Below are positions 22,801 through 31,393 of a DNA stretch of 64,000 bases, piece by piece. Location of the stretch: the NCBI GenBank assembly GCA_035651155.1, contig DASRGG010000021.1:124001-188000 (forward strand). The letters are read 5' to 3'. The DNA comes from CF-39 sp035651155. Lineage in GTDB: Bacteria; Chloroflexota; Limnocylindria; P2-11E. Within the stretch, counting starts at the first letter, position 1, and every line of letters begins with the position of its first letter. A model generated the notes under the pieces. It saw only the letters and a program-made list of their open reading frames with translations, did not search any database and was not told the DNA's origin. A program made the translations under genes and the position numbers.

Positions 22801-23508
22801 GTCCACGCGGAGATCGTTCCCGACCCCCTTCGACAGGAGCGCGAGGATGCGCGTATCGGTCTTCGTGCGCTGCAGGATGCCGAGCACGTACTCGCACGAC
22901 ACCGCGTCGAGGAGCGCCCCGCGCTCGAGGCGCTCGAAGAGCGAGCAGATGTCGAACGGCGTCGCCCGCACCGTCTGCTCGGCGATCACCGCCTTGCCGC
23001 CGCTGCCGGCGGAGAGGCGAAGACGCTCGCCCCGCGTGCCGTAGTCCGCGCCTTTCGCATCGGTGAGCTCCTCGAACAGCTCGCGGATCGAGAGCGGCAC
23101 CCAGACGCTCGAGGCGCCGAGCTCGGCCATGGTGCGCTCGACGAGATCCTTTCCGAGCCGCGCGAGGAGGAGATCCGCCGCGGTGTTGTCCGAGATCGCG
23201 ATCATCAGGCTGGCGAGATCGCGCACCGTGAGCCGCGGGCCGTCGCCGAGGTCCTGCGGCGCGCCGGAGCCCGGAACGCGGTCCGCCACGCGGTAGGCGA
23301 CGCGCCCCGTCAGATCGATGCGACCGGCATGGGCCTGCGCGTACCGCGTGATGAGGATCGGGAGCGTGACGAGCGACGCGAGCGGAAAGACGTCCCGCTC
23401 GCGGAGCGCGACGTGCCGGCCATCGGAGATGCGTGTCGCCGCGAGGGCCACGGTACCGCCGGTGTTCGCGATGAGCGGCTCGAGCCTGGCGAGGAGCGCG
23501 TCGCTCAG
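22588..23508 (-). CDS. Degenerate beta-lactamase-like (class A fold) protein
   Basis: Recognisable class A beta-lactamase-family sequence covers the first 230 or so residues: GGTVALAATRISDGRHVALRE, the block FPLASLVTLPILI, MIAISDNTAADLLLARLG with the SDN motif, and CEYVLGILQRTKTDTRILALL. The S-x-x-K lysine is Thr (SLVT) and no K-T-G motif follows, so hydrolysis by the usual mechanism is not expected. After about 22790 the frame becomes an Arg/Ser-rich run ending at 22588, over the ATPase remnant, so the true C-terminus is probably lost. The best start is CTG 23508, which overlaps the aspS stop (CTGA) with GGAG 8 nt upstream. No signal peptide. Likely a pseudogene or a non-catalytic relic. Confidence 0.5.
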   Translation of the reverse strand: MSDALLARLEPLIANTGGTVALAATRISDGRHVALRERDVFPLASLVTLPILITRYAQAHAGRIDLTGRVAYRVADRVPGSGAPQDLGDGPRLTVRDLASLMIAISDNTAADLLLARLGKDLVERTMAELGASSVWVPLSIRELFEELTDAKGADYGTRGERLRLSAGSGGKAVIAEQTVRATPFDICSLFERLERGALLDAVSCEYVLGILQRTKTDTRILALLSKGVGNDLRVDMALAEISLAPEPRGSGRAVAPAERRTRARSRRDRAARRSRVRGRGHRGAVRGGTRCTPRSWYGSSSRAPS

Positions 23509-25286
23509 GCGCGCGGCTCCTGCGGCGGCGCGATGAGCCGCAGACCGAGCTCCGTGAGCTGCTCCTCCGTGACGACGGCGGGCGCCTCGAGCATCGGGTC
23601 GTACCCGGTCTGCGTCTTCGGGAACGCCTGCACCTCGCGGATGTTCTCCGTTCCCGCGAGGGTCATCACGAGCCGATCGATGCCGGGCGCGATGCCGCCG
23701 TGCGGAGGCGCGCCGTATTCGAGCGCGTCGAGGATGGCGCCGAAGCGCCGCCGCGCCTCCTCCTTCGAGATGCCCATCTGCGTGAAGAGCCGCTCCTGCA
23801 CCGAGCGCTGGTGGATGCGGACGCTGCCGCCGCCGAGCTCGCGGCCGTCGACGACGAGGTCGTACTGCTTGCTCTTCGCCTTCTCCGGCTCCGTGTCGAG
23901 CAGCTCGAGGTCGTGCGGCGTGAGCGGGCCGCAGAACGGGTTGTGCGCGAAGGTCCATCCGCCCTCCGGGGTGCGCTGGACCAGCGGAAACTCGTAGACC
24001 CAGAGCGCGTAGTGCGCGCTCGTGTCCGCGAGGCCGAGCGCCGCGCCGAGATGCTCGCGGACCACGCCGAGCGACTCGCTCGCGACGCGGTACGCATCGG
24101 CGACCGCGAGGACGAGGTCGCCGTCCCTCGCCCCGGTCGCCGACCGCAGCGCCTCGAGCTCCGCCGGCGTCAGGAACTTCGCGACCTGCGAGACGACCTC
24201 ACTCCCCTTGAACGCGAACGACGCGAGCCCCTTGGCGCCCTTGCGCTTCGCGACCTGCGTCCAGCCGTCGATCTCCTTGCGCGTCGCGTCGGCCTTGCCG
24301 GACACCACCATGCCGCGGACCGCGCCGCCGCTCGCGATCGCGTCGCGGAACGCGTTGAAACCGCTCGACCGGAAGATGTCGGAGAGGTCGATGAGCTCCA
24401 TCGCGAAGCGCAGGTCCGGCCGATCGCTGCCGAAGCGTCGCATGGCCTCTTCGAACGTCAGGCGCGGCCAGGGCGCCTGCTTGAGCGGCTTCTTCGCGAA
24501 CTTCGCGAAGACCTTCGTGTACAGCTCCTCGGCGAGCGCCATGACGTCCTGCGGCTCGACGAAGCTCATCTCGATGTCGAGCTGGGTGTGCTCGAGCGTG
24601 CGGTCGGAGCGTGGATCCTCGTCGCGATAGCAGCGCGCGAGCTGGAAGTACTTGTCGATGCCGCCGACCATGAGGATCTGCTTGAGCTGTTGCGGCGACT
24701 GCGGCAGCGCCCAGAAGCTCCCGGGGTAGTAGCGCGACGGCACGACGAGGTCGCGCGCGCCCGTGGGATCCGACCGGATGAGGTTGGTCGTCTCGATCTC
24801 CCAGAAGCCGCGCTCCGTCATGAAGGAGCGGATGAACGCGACGACGTCATGGCGCAGGCGCATGAGCTCGCGCGAGCGCTCGCGCCGCAGGTCGACGTAG
24901 CGGTACTTCCAGCGCAGCGTCTCTTCGACGGGCGACTCCTCGTTCACGTAGAAGGGCGGCGTCTTCGACTCGTTCAGGATCGCGACCTCGCTCGCGACCA
25001 CCTCGACCTCGCCGGTCGCGAGCTTCGGGTTACGCGTGCCTTCGGGACGCGCGCGCACCGTGCCTTTCACCTGCAGCACCCACTCGTTGCGCACGTCCTT
25101 GAGCGCGGCGTGCGCGGCCGCGCCCTCCTTCGCGTGTGCCACGATCTGGGTGAGGCCGTACCGGTCGCGCAGGTCGATGAAGGTGACGTCGCCGTGGTCG
25201 CGGCGCGTGTGCACCCATCCGGCGAGCGTCACGGTCGATCCGGCGTCGGCGGCACGCAGGTCTCCGCAGGTCTTCGTTCGCAGCAT
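23505..25286 (-). CDS. aspS: Aspartyl-tRNA synthetase
   Basis: A 593-aa bacterial-type AspRS. The N-terminal OB anticodon domain has LAGWVHTRRDHGDVTFIDLRDR, the class II core has QSPQQLKQILMVGGIDKYFQ and CYRDEDPRSDRTLEHTQLD, the GAD insertion domain follows, and the motif 3 region reads HGGIAPGIDRLVM. The residue after RRD is His, as in enzymes that also charge tRNA-Asn; if so, an amidotransferase (GatCAB) would be needed. That is inference. It lies 2 nt after hisS, the same hisS-aspS pairing as in many Gram-positive bacteria. Confidence 0.96.
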   Translation of the reverse strand: MLRTKTCGDLRAADAGSTVTLAGWVHTRRDHGDVTFIDLRDRYGLTQIVAHAKEGAAAHAALKDVRNEWVLQVKGTVRARPEGTRNPKLATGEVEVVASEVAILNESKTPPFYVNEESPVEETLRWKYRYVDLRRERSRELMRLRHDVVAFIRSFMTERGFWEIETTNLIRSDPTGARDLVVPSRYYPGSFWALPQSPQQLKQILMVGGIDKYFQLARCYRDEDPRSDRTLEHTQLDIEMSFVEPQDVMALAEELYTKVFAKFAKKPLKQAPWPRLTFEEAMRRFGSDRPDLRFAMELIDLSDIFRSSGFNAFRDAIASGGAVRGMVVSGKADATRKEIDGWTQVAKRKGAKGLASFAFKGSEVVSQVAKFLTPAELEALRSATGARDGDLVLAVADAYRVASESLGVVREHLGAALGLADTSAHYALWVYEFPLVQRTPEGGWTFAHNPFCGPLTPHDLELLDTEPEKAKSKQYDLVVDGRELGGGSVRIHQRSVQERLFTQMGISKEEARRRFGAILDALEYGAPPHGGIAPGIDRLVMTLAGTENIREVQAFPKTQTGYDPMLEAPAVVTEEQLTELGLRLIAPPQEPRA

Positions 25287-25288
25287 CG

Positions 25289-26656
25289 CTAGTCCCTGGG
25301 GTCCCCGAGGTACGGAGCCTCGCCGGCGGCGCCCGGCTCCTTGTCGTCCGGGTCCGCCGGTGGCCGCCAGAGCGTCGGCCGCGGCCGGGCGCTCACGTGC
25401 CGGCCGACTTCCTTCACGACGGCGGAGAGCTTCGTGACGCGCTGCGCCTTCTTCACGAGGTCGCGGACGATGACGTTGCCGCCGCGCGCCTCGGGCGTGC
25501 CGCGGATGACCGCGACCCTCGCGCCGTGCTTCACCGCGCCCTCGAGCTGCTTGTCGAGCGGTCGCTTCGAGTAGTCGATCGCGACGGTAAACCCGGCCTC
25601 GCGGAGCGGGGTCGCGAGCTGGAGACGCGACGCGGCGTCGTCGGGCTCGCCCGAGATCACGTACACGTCGGCCCTCGGCTCCTCGGCCACCTTCACGCCC
25701 TCCTGCCGCAACGCGTAGTACAGGACATCGACGCCGCCCGCGATGCCGGTCCCGGCGAGGTTCTCCGCGCCCATGGTTCCGACGAGCCCGTCGTACCGGC
25801 CCCCGCCCGCGACGGCGATGCCCTCGTACTCGGGGGCCGTGAGGTGGAACTCGGTCACCGTCCGCGTGTAGTAGTCGAGCCCGCGCACCAGCGTCGGCAC
25901 GACGCGGAACGGGATGCCGAGCGTGTTCAGCCCTTCCTGCACCGCGTCGAAGTGCGCGCGGTCCTCGTCACAGAGGAGATCGACGATCTTCGGCGCCGCC
26001 TCGACGATCGGCCGGTCCCGCGGCTCCTTCGAGTCGAGCACGCGCAGCACGTTCGTCTCGACCCGGCGCTTCGATGCCTCGGAGAGCGCGCCGAGGTGCC
26101 GCCGGAAGTACGCCGTGAGCACCTCGCGCACCTTCGGCCGGCACGCCGAGTCGCCGATGGTGTTGATCCGGATCTCGTAGCCGGTGAGCCCGACCTCGGT
26201 CATGAGCCCGTGGGTGAACTCGATGATCTCGATATCCGCCGCCGGCTCCTCCGCGCCGAAGCACTCGAGGCCCCACTGCCAGAACTGCCGGAAGCGCAGC
26301 TTCTGCGGACGCTGTCCGCGGAACATCGGCTCGAAGTAGAAGAACCGCCGCGGACGCACGGCCTTGTGCAGGCCCTTGTCGAGGAACGCGCGCGCGACCG
26401 CGGGCGTGCCCTCGGGACGCAGCGTGAGCGAGCCCTCACCGCCCAGGCTCACGTCGTACATCTCCTTGCCGACGATGTCCGACGACTCACCGGTCGTCTT
26501 GATGAACACGCTGCGCTCCTCGACGACCGGCGTGATGATCCGCGGATAGCCATAGCGGAGCGCGCGCGCCGCGACGACGGCCTGCAGCGCGTCGAAGGCG
26601 GCCGCTTCTTCGGGAAGGAGGTCCCGCGTGCCGCGGGGTGCTTGGTAGCTCGCCAC
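25289..26656 (-). CDS. hisS: Histidyl-tRNA synthetase
   Basis: A 455-aa class II synthetase. APRGTRDLLPEE opens the protein, TLRPEGTPAVARAF is motif 2-adjacent, and the histidine-A motif LVRGLDYYTRTVTEF and motif 3 (IAVAGGGRYDGLV) are intact; the anticodon domain begins near residue 330. About 30 extra Pro/Asp/Glu-rich residues follow it (RPTLWRPPADPDDKEPG...). GTG 26656 lies 10 nt after a TACATT hexamer and has no Shine-Dalgarno. Confidence 0.95.
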   Translation of the reverse strand: MASYQAPRGTRDLLPEEAAAFDALQAVVAARALRYGYPRIITPVVEERSVFIKTTGESSDIVGKEMYDVSLGGEGSLTLRPEGTPAVARAFLDKGLHKAVRPRRFFYFEPMFRGQRPQKLRFRQFWQWGLECFGAEEPAADIEIIEFTHGLMTEVGLTGYEIRINTIGDSACRPKVREVLTAYFRRHLGALSEASKRRVETNVLRVLDSKEPRDRPIVEAAPKIVDLLCDEDRAHFDAVQEGLNTLGIPFRVVPTLVRGLDYYTRTVTEFHLTAPEYEGIAVAGGGRYDGLVGTMGAENLAGTGIAGGVDVLYYALRQEGVKVAEEPRADVYVISGEPDDAASRLQLATPLREAGFTVAIDYSKRPLDKQLEGAVKHGARVAVIRGTPEARGGNVIVRDLVKKAQRVTKLSAVVKEVGRHVSARPRPTLWRPPADPDDKEPGAAGEAPYLGDPRD

Positions 26657-26666
26657 CGGAGAGATG

Positions 26667-26684
26667 AATGTAAACCGGTATCGT
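26667..26684. promoter_or_regulatory. Divergent leaderless -10 hexamers for hisS and the cyclophilin
   Basis: On the minus strand TACATT (26672-26667) precedes the hisS GTG by 10 nt. On the plus strand TATCGT (26679-26684) precedes the cyclophilin ATG by 8 nt. Neither gap contains a ribosome-binding site, so both mRNAs are probably leaderless. Confidence 0.5.
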
Positions 26685-26692
26685 CGACCGTG

Positions 26693-27259
26693 ATGGACCG
26701 ACGATCGCTGCTCCGACGTGCCGCCGCGGGTCTCGTTCTCGCGGCGTGCGGTCCGACGAGCGGCACCGCGGCCTCGGCACGCAGCACGTCACCAAACGCG
26801 GCAGGAGGGATCAGCACGAACAATCCGACTACGCCGAAGGCGACCAAGGCCACCGTCGAGCTCGCGAAGGGCGGCTCGTTCAGCATCGCGCTCCGTCCCG
26901 ACAAGGCGCCGCAGACCGTCGAGCGGTTCGCCGGCAAGGCGCGCGGCGGCTTCTACAACAGCCTGACGTTCCACCGCGTCGAGGACTGGGTCGTTCAGGG
27001 CGGCGATCCGCAGGGCGACGGCCGCGGCGGCGGACGCGTCCCCAGCGAATACAACGATCTGACCTTCAAGACCGGCGCGGTCGGCATCGCGCGCGGGCAG
27101 GACCCCGCGTTCAACAACGACAGTCAGTTCTTCATCGTCAAGAAGGACTCCTCCTTCCTCGACACGCAGTACACGAACTTCGGTCAGCTCACGAGCGGCA
27201 TGGATGTCGTGAGCGGGATCACGATCGGCGACAAGATCAAGACGATCACGATCGAGTAG
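26693..27259 (+). CDS. Lipoprotein cyclophilin-type peptidyl-prolyl isomerase
   Basis: A 188-aa extracytoplasmic folding catalyst. The N-terminus (MDRRSLLRRAAAGLVLAACG) carries a twin-arginine-like signal ending in a lipobox with Cys at residue 19. A Ser/Thr/Pro-rich linker leads to the cyclophilin domain (TVELAKGGSFSIALRPDKAP, FAGKARGGFYNSLTFHRV, VVQGGDPQGDGRGGGR, NNDSQFFIVKKDSSFLD). The catalytic Arg is in FHRV and the Gln in VQGGDP. It is divergent from hisS and runs into the next gene with a one-base overlap (TAGTG). Confidence 0.9.
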   Translation: MDRRSLLRRAAAGLVLAACGPTSGTAASARSTSPNAAGGISTNNPTTPKATKATVELAKGGSFSIALRPDKAPQTVERFAGKARGGFYNSLTFHRVEDWVVQGGDPQGDGRGGGRVPSEYNDLTFKTGAVGIARGQDPAFNNDSQFFIVKKDSSFLDTQYTNFGQLTSGMDVVSGITIGDKIKTITIE

Positions 27260-27969
27260 TGCTCTCGACCCGCGGGACGATCGCGCTGCTCGTCGCGTTC
27301 GCGTCGTTCGTCGCGCTCGCGCTGCCGCTCGACCGCGGGACCGACCTCGTCCAGCAGAGCGTCCTGGGACTCTCGGCGTGGGTCTTCCTCGCGATCGCGC
27401 TGTGGCTCCAGCCGCGCGAGATCCGCGTGCCGGTGCTCGTGCTCGTGGCGCTCGCGACGGTGCTCGAGGTCATCGGCTCCATCGTCTGGGGCGCGTACCG
27501 GTACCGCCTCGAGGATCTCCCGCTCTACGTGCCGGCGGGACACGGCCTCTTCTATCTCTCCGCGCTGCGCGCCGCGTCGCTCCCGATCGTCCGCCGGCAC
27601 GAGCGCGCGATGGTGCTCACCGTGACGGCGCTCGCGACCGCCTACATGCTCCGCAACCTGGCGGCGCCGCCCTTCCCGGACCTGCTCGGCTTCGTGACCT
27701 GGGCCGTCTTCATCCGCTTCATCGTCCGCGGCACCGCACCGGCGCTCTACGCCATCTCGTTCGTCATGACCACCGCCCTCGAGCTCTACGGAACCGGTCT
27801 CGGGATCTGGCGCTGGTCGCCGGTGCTCCCGGTGCTGATGCTCCCGGCCGCGAATCCGCCCAGCGGCATCGGGGCGGGCTACGCCGCGATGGACGCGCTC
27901 ACGCGCCGGATCGTGAAGCGGCCGCGCGGACGTAACGCTCGCGTGCCGGAGCTCGTAGAAGCGGCGTGA
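27259..27969 (+). CDS. Integral membrane protein, unknown
   Basis: A 236-aa protein with about six transmembrane segments, for example TIALLVAFASFVALALPL, LSAWVFLAIALWL, VPVLVLVALATVLEVIGSIVWGAYRYR, and later LLGFVTWAVFIRFIVRG and LYAISFVMTTALELYGTGLGIW. The middle sequence YRYRLEDLPLYVPAGHGLFYL resembles enzyme-like membrane proteins with polar residues in the bilayer, but I do not recognise the family. GTG 27259 overlaps the cyclophilin stop. Confidence 0.6.
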   Translation: MLSTRGTIALLVAFASFVALALPLDRGTDLVQQSVLGLSAWVFLAIALWLQPREIRVPVLVLVALATVLEVIGSIVWGAYRYRLEDLPLYVPAGHGLFYLSALRAASLPIVRRHERAMVLTVTALATAYMLRNLAAPPFPDLLGFVTWAVFIRFIVRGTAPALYAISFVMTTALELYGTGLGIWRWSPVLPVLMLPAANPPSGIGAGYAAMDALTRRIVKRPRGRNARVPELVEAA

Positions 27970-28001
27970 CCCGCGACCAGTCGCTGCGTCGCACCCCCGG
28001 C

Positions 28002-29423
28002 CTACTGGACCCCACCCTTGGTCATCGGCAGCGGATCGAGCACCTTCTCGAGCTTGCTCTTTTCCATGACCTTCTCCTCGAGCGCGACGTCCATCAGTGA
28101 TCGCTTCTCGGCGAGCGCGCGCTTCACCAGCGCGGCGGACCTCGCGTAGCCGATGTGCGGAGAAAGCGCCGTCACGATGAGCGACGGCGAGAGGTCCATG
28201 AGCTCCTTGCAGCGCTCCTCGTCCACGCGCATGCCCTCGACGGTCCGCTCGCGCAGCTGCTTGACCGCGTTCGCGAAGATCGTCGCCGAGAAGCACAGCG
28301 CGTAGTTGATGCCGGGCATCATCACGTTCAGCTCGAGCTGGCCGGCCTGCGCTCCCCACACGACGGCCGTGTCGTTGCCGATGACCTGGAAGCAGGTCTG
28401 ATTCACCATCTCGGCGATCGCGGGGTTCACCTTGCCCGGCATGATGGACGAGCCCGGCTGCACCGCCGGGATCACGAGCTCGCCGAAACCGGTCTTCGGG
28501 CCGGAGACGAGGAGCCGGATGTCGTTGCAGATCTGCGACACCTCGATCGCCGCGGTCCGCATGCCGCTCGAGATGCGGATGAAGGGCGCCATCGACTGCA
28601 TCGACGCGAAGGGATCCTTCGCGGGGACGATGGGCTCGTCGTACCACTGCGCGAGCAGCTGGCACACGCGCTCGCGCACGCCCGGCGTCGCGTTGAGGCC
28701 GGTGCCGGTCGCCGTGCCGCCGATGCCGAGCTCGCAAAGCTCGGCCCGGCCGGCGCGGAGGCGCGCGGAGGCACTCCGCACGCGCGTGGCCCAGCCGCCG
28801 ATCTCCTGCCCGAACGTGATCGGCACCGCGTCCTGCAGATGGGTGCGACCGGGCTTCACGACGTCGGCGTACTGCTTCGCCTTCCTGTCGAGCGCATCGG
28901 CGAGCAGGTCGAGCTGCGCGCAGACGTTCTTCGTGAGCTCGAGGTGCGCGAGGCGCATCGACGTGGGCGTCACGTCGTTCGTCGACTGCCCCATGTTCAC
29001 GTGGTCGTTCGGGTTGACGTGCTCGTACGTGCCGAGCCCGCCGCCGAGCACCTGGTTCGCTCGGTTGGCGATCACCTCGTTCACGTTCATGTGGAACGAG
29101 ACGCCGGCCCCGGAATGGAACACGTCGACGACGAATTGGTCGCCATGCCGGCCGGCGAGGATCTCGTCGCACGCACCGACGATGGCGTCCCTGCGCTTCG
29201 CGTCGAGGCGCCCGGATTCGGCGTTCGCGACAGCCTCGGCCTTCTTGATCTGGACCATCGCCCGGATGAAGGCGGGGAACGCGCGGTAGCCGCTGATGGG
29301 GTAGTTCTCGATCGCGCGCTGGGTCTGCGCGCCCCAGAGTGCGGTGGCGGGGACCTCGATCTCGCCGAGGGTGTCCTTCTCGCGTCGCGTAGAGGCGTTA
29401 CGCGCGTCGACGGCGCTCGCCAT
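28002..29423 (-). CDS. Fumarase/aspartase-family lyase (probable aspartate ammonia-lyase)
   Basis: A 473-aa class II fumarase/aspartase homologue. DTLGEIEVPATALWGAQTQRAIENYPIS opens it; NPNDHVNMGQSTNDV, GRTHLQDAVPITFGQE and GIGGTATGTGLNATPG follow; the signature loop is GSSIMPGKVNP. The VFHSGAGVSFHMN segment and NPNDHVN favour aspartase, while PGKVNP is usual in fumarase, so the substrate (L-aspartate or malate) is not settled. ATG 29423 has GAGGAG 7 nt upstream. Divergent from korA. Confidence 0.85.
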   Translation of the reverse strand: MASAVDARNASTRREKDTLGEIEVPATALWGAQTQRAIENYPISGYRAFPAFIRAMVQIKKAEAVANAESGRLDAKRRDAIVGACDEILAGRHGDQFVVDVFHSGAGVSFHMNVNEVIANRANQVLGGGLGTYEHVNPNDHVNMGQSTNDVTPTSMRLAHLELTKNVCAQLDLLADALDRKAKQYADVVKPGRTHLQDAVPITFGQEIGGWATRVRSASARLRAGRAELCELGIGGTATGTGLNATPGVRERVCQLLAQWYDEPIVPAKDPFASMQSMAPFIRISSGMRTAAIEVSQICNDIRLLVSGPKTGFGELVIPAVQPGSSIMPGKVNPAIAEMVNQTCFQVIGNDTAVVWGAQAGQLELNVMMPGINYALCFSATIFANAVKQLRERTVEGMRVDEERCKELMDLSPSLIVTALSPHIGYARSAALVKRALAEKRSLMDVALEEKVMEKSKLEKVLDPLPMTKGGVQ

Positions 29424-29450
29424 GTGCCACTCCTCTGTCCCGGTGTTGGC

Positions 29451-29456
29451 TACAAT
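29451..29456 (+). promoter_or_regulatory. Probable -10 element for korA (TACAAT)
   Basis: TACAAT is close to the TATAAT consensus; it is followed by GTG codons at 29459 and 29468 and no Shine-Dalgarno. On the other strand the same bases read ATTGTA, so TATTGT (29457-29452) could serve the divergent lyase. I see no convincing -35. Confidence 0.45.
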
Positions 29457-29458
29457 AC

Positions 29459-31393
29459 GTGTTCCGCGTGCAGAAGAATCGGCTGACCTGGATGATCGGC
29501 GGACCCCAGGGCAGCGGTATCAACGCCTCCGCCGAGGTGTTCGCCAAGGCCTGCTCCCGAGCCGGTCTTCGTGTCTACGCGAACATCGAGTACCACTCGA
29601 ACATCATGGGCAAGCACTCGTTCTACCGGGTGCGGGTCGACGACGAGGACATCCGCTCCTACCGCGACAAGACCGACATCCTGGTCGCCCTCGACCACGA
29701 AACGCTCGCCGGCGACGCCGATCATCGCCGCTGGGCCACGCACTTCGGCCACCTGCAGGATCTGAACGAGGGCGGTGGCGTCGTGTACGACAGCGAGGTC
29801 GAGTTCGACACCACCGAGGCGCAGCGCAAGGACCTCCGCTTCTACCCGGTGCCCTTCATGGAGATCATCAAGAAGGCCCTCGAGGAGGTCGGCAAGGGCG
29901 AGCAGGCCAGGCGCTACGAGGTCATGAAGAACACCGTGGGCCTCGGCGCGTCGCTGGCGCTCTGCGACTACCCCTTCGACCTCGTGGCCGAGGTCATCAC
30001 CGGGCAGTTCAAGGGCAAGCGCTCCGAGATCGGACAGCTGAACGTGCGCGCGGCACGACTCGCCTTCGAGTACGTGAAGCAGAGCTTCGACATCGCGGGC
30101 TTCCCGTACACGCTGAAGCCGGGACCGGAGCCGAAGGCGCGCATCCTCGCCAAGGGCTACGAGATCGCGGCGATCGCGAAGCTGCGGGCCGGCTGCGCGA
30201 TGCAGACCTACTACCCCATCTCGCCGGCGACGGACGAGAGCGTCTATCTGGAGCGGCAGCAGCGCGAGTACGGACTGCTCGTGGTGCAGTGCGAGGACGA
30301 GATCAGCTCCATCAACATGGCCGTCGGCGCGGCGCACATGGGCGCGCGCGTCGCCACCGCCACGAGCGGCCCCGGCTTCGCGCTCATGGTCGAAGGCATC
30401 GGCTTCGCCGCCATCACGGAGGCGCCCGGTCCGGTGCTGGTGCTGTACCAGCGCGGCGGTCCGTCGACGGGCCTGCCGACGCGGCAGGAGCAGGGCGACC
30501 TCCTCTTCGCGCTGCATCCCGCGCAGGGCGATTTCCCGCACATCGTCATCGCGCCCGGCGACCTGCGGGAGTCCTATCAGGACATCTTCTCGTCGTTCAA
30601 CTGGGCCGAGCGCTACCAGCTGCCGGTGATCGTCCTGTCGGACAAGAAGCTCGCGGCGATCTACACGACGATCGACAAGCTCGAGCTCAAGTACGACCAG
30701 ATCGACCGCGGCGAGCGCTTCACCGGCAGCGAATGGACCCCGGCCGACGCGAAGGGCCCGAACGACGGTCGCGCCGCGCACAACGGCAACGGCAAGCCCG
30801 GCGGCGACATCGAGGAGTACCTGCGCTACGCGCTCACGAAGGACGGAATCTCGCCGCGCAGCCGTCCCGGCATCGAGGGCGGCCGCTTCTGGTCGACGAC
30901 CGACGAGCACGATCCCGACGGTCACATCACCGAGGGCGTCGAGATGCGCGTCGCCATGATGCGCAAGCGCATGGGCAAGCTCGCGCTCGCCGCGAAGGCG
31001 ATCCCCGAGGACCAGCAGTACGCGCTGCACGGACCCGCCGACGCGGACCTCACCGTCGTCGCGTGGGGCTCGACGAAGGGCACGATCCTCGACGCGCTTC
31101 GCATCCTCGCGGCCGAGGGCAAGAAGGTGAACTTCCTCCAGTGCCGCCTGATGCGGCCGTTCCCCGCGGAGCAGGTCGGCGCGATCCTGCGGAAGGCGAA
31201 GCGCGTCGTCTGCATCGAGGAGAACTACTCGGGGCAGCTCGCGTCGCTCATCGCCGAGCAGACCGGATTCCTCATCACGGACAAGATCAACAAATTCGAT
31301 GGCCGGCCGTTCAGCGAAGACGAGATGGTCCGCGCGATCTCGAACGCGCTGGCCGGAGGCAGGGTGGGAGCGGTGGTGACGAATGTCCGTTAG
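29459..31393 (+). CDS. korA: 2-oxoacid:ferredoxin oxidoreductase, fused gamma-alpha subunit
   Basis: Oxidative decarboxylation of a 2-oxoacid (2-oxoglutarate or pyruvate) to the acyl-CoA, reducing ferredoxin; with KorB it forms the holoenzyme. Residues 1 to about 190 are the gamma domain (RLTWMIGGPQGSGINASAEVF), and about 210-644 are alpha (AGCAMQTYYPISPATDES, GPGFALMVEGIGFAAITEAPG, then a C-terminal WGSTKGTILDALRIL and EENYSGQLASLI). The stop lies 11 nt inside korB. GTG 29459 gives 644 aa; GTG 29468 would drop three residues and fits the -10 spacing better. Confidence 0.92.
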   Translation: MFRVQKNRLTWMIGGPQGSGINASAEVFAKACSRAGLRVYANIEYHSNIMGKHSFYRVRVDDEDIRSYRDKTDILVALDHETLAGDADHRRWATHFGHLQDLNEGGGVVYDSEVEFDTTEAQRKDLRFYPVPFMEIIKKALEEVGKGEQARRYEVMKNTVGLGASLALCDYPFDLVAEVITGQFKGKRSEIGQLNVRAARLAFEYVKQSFDIAGFPYTLKPGPEPKARILAKGYEIAAIAKLRAGCAMQTYYPISPATDESVYLERQQREYGLLVVQCEDEISSINMAVGAAHMGARVATATSGPGFALMVEGIGFAAITEAPGPVLVLYQRGGPSTGLPTRQEQGDLLFALHPAQGDFPHIVIAPGDLRESYQDIFSSFNWAERYQLPVIVLSDKKLAAIYTTIDKLELKYDQIDRGERFTGSEWTPADAKGPNDGRAAHNGNGKPGGDIEEYLRYALTKDGISPRSRPGIEGGRFWSTTDEHDPDGHITEGVEMRVAMMRKRMGKLALAAKAIPEDQQYALHGPADADLTVVAWGSTKGTILDALRILAAEGKKVNFLQCRLMRPFPAEQVGAILRKAKRVVCIEENYSGQLASLIAEQTGFLITDKINKFDGRPFSEDEMVRAISNALAGGRVGAVVTNVR

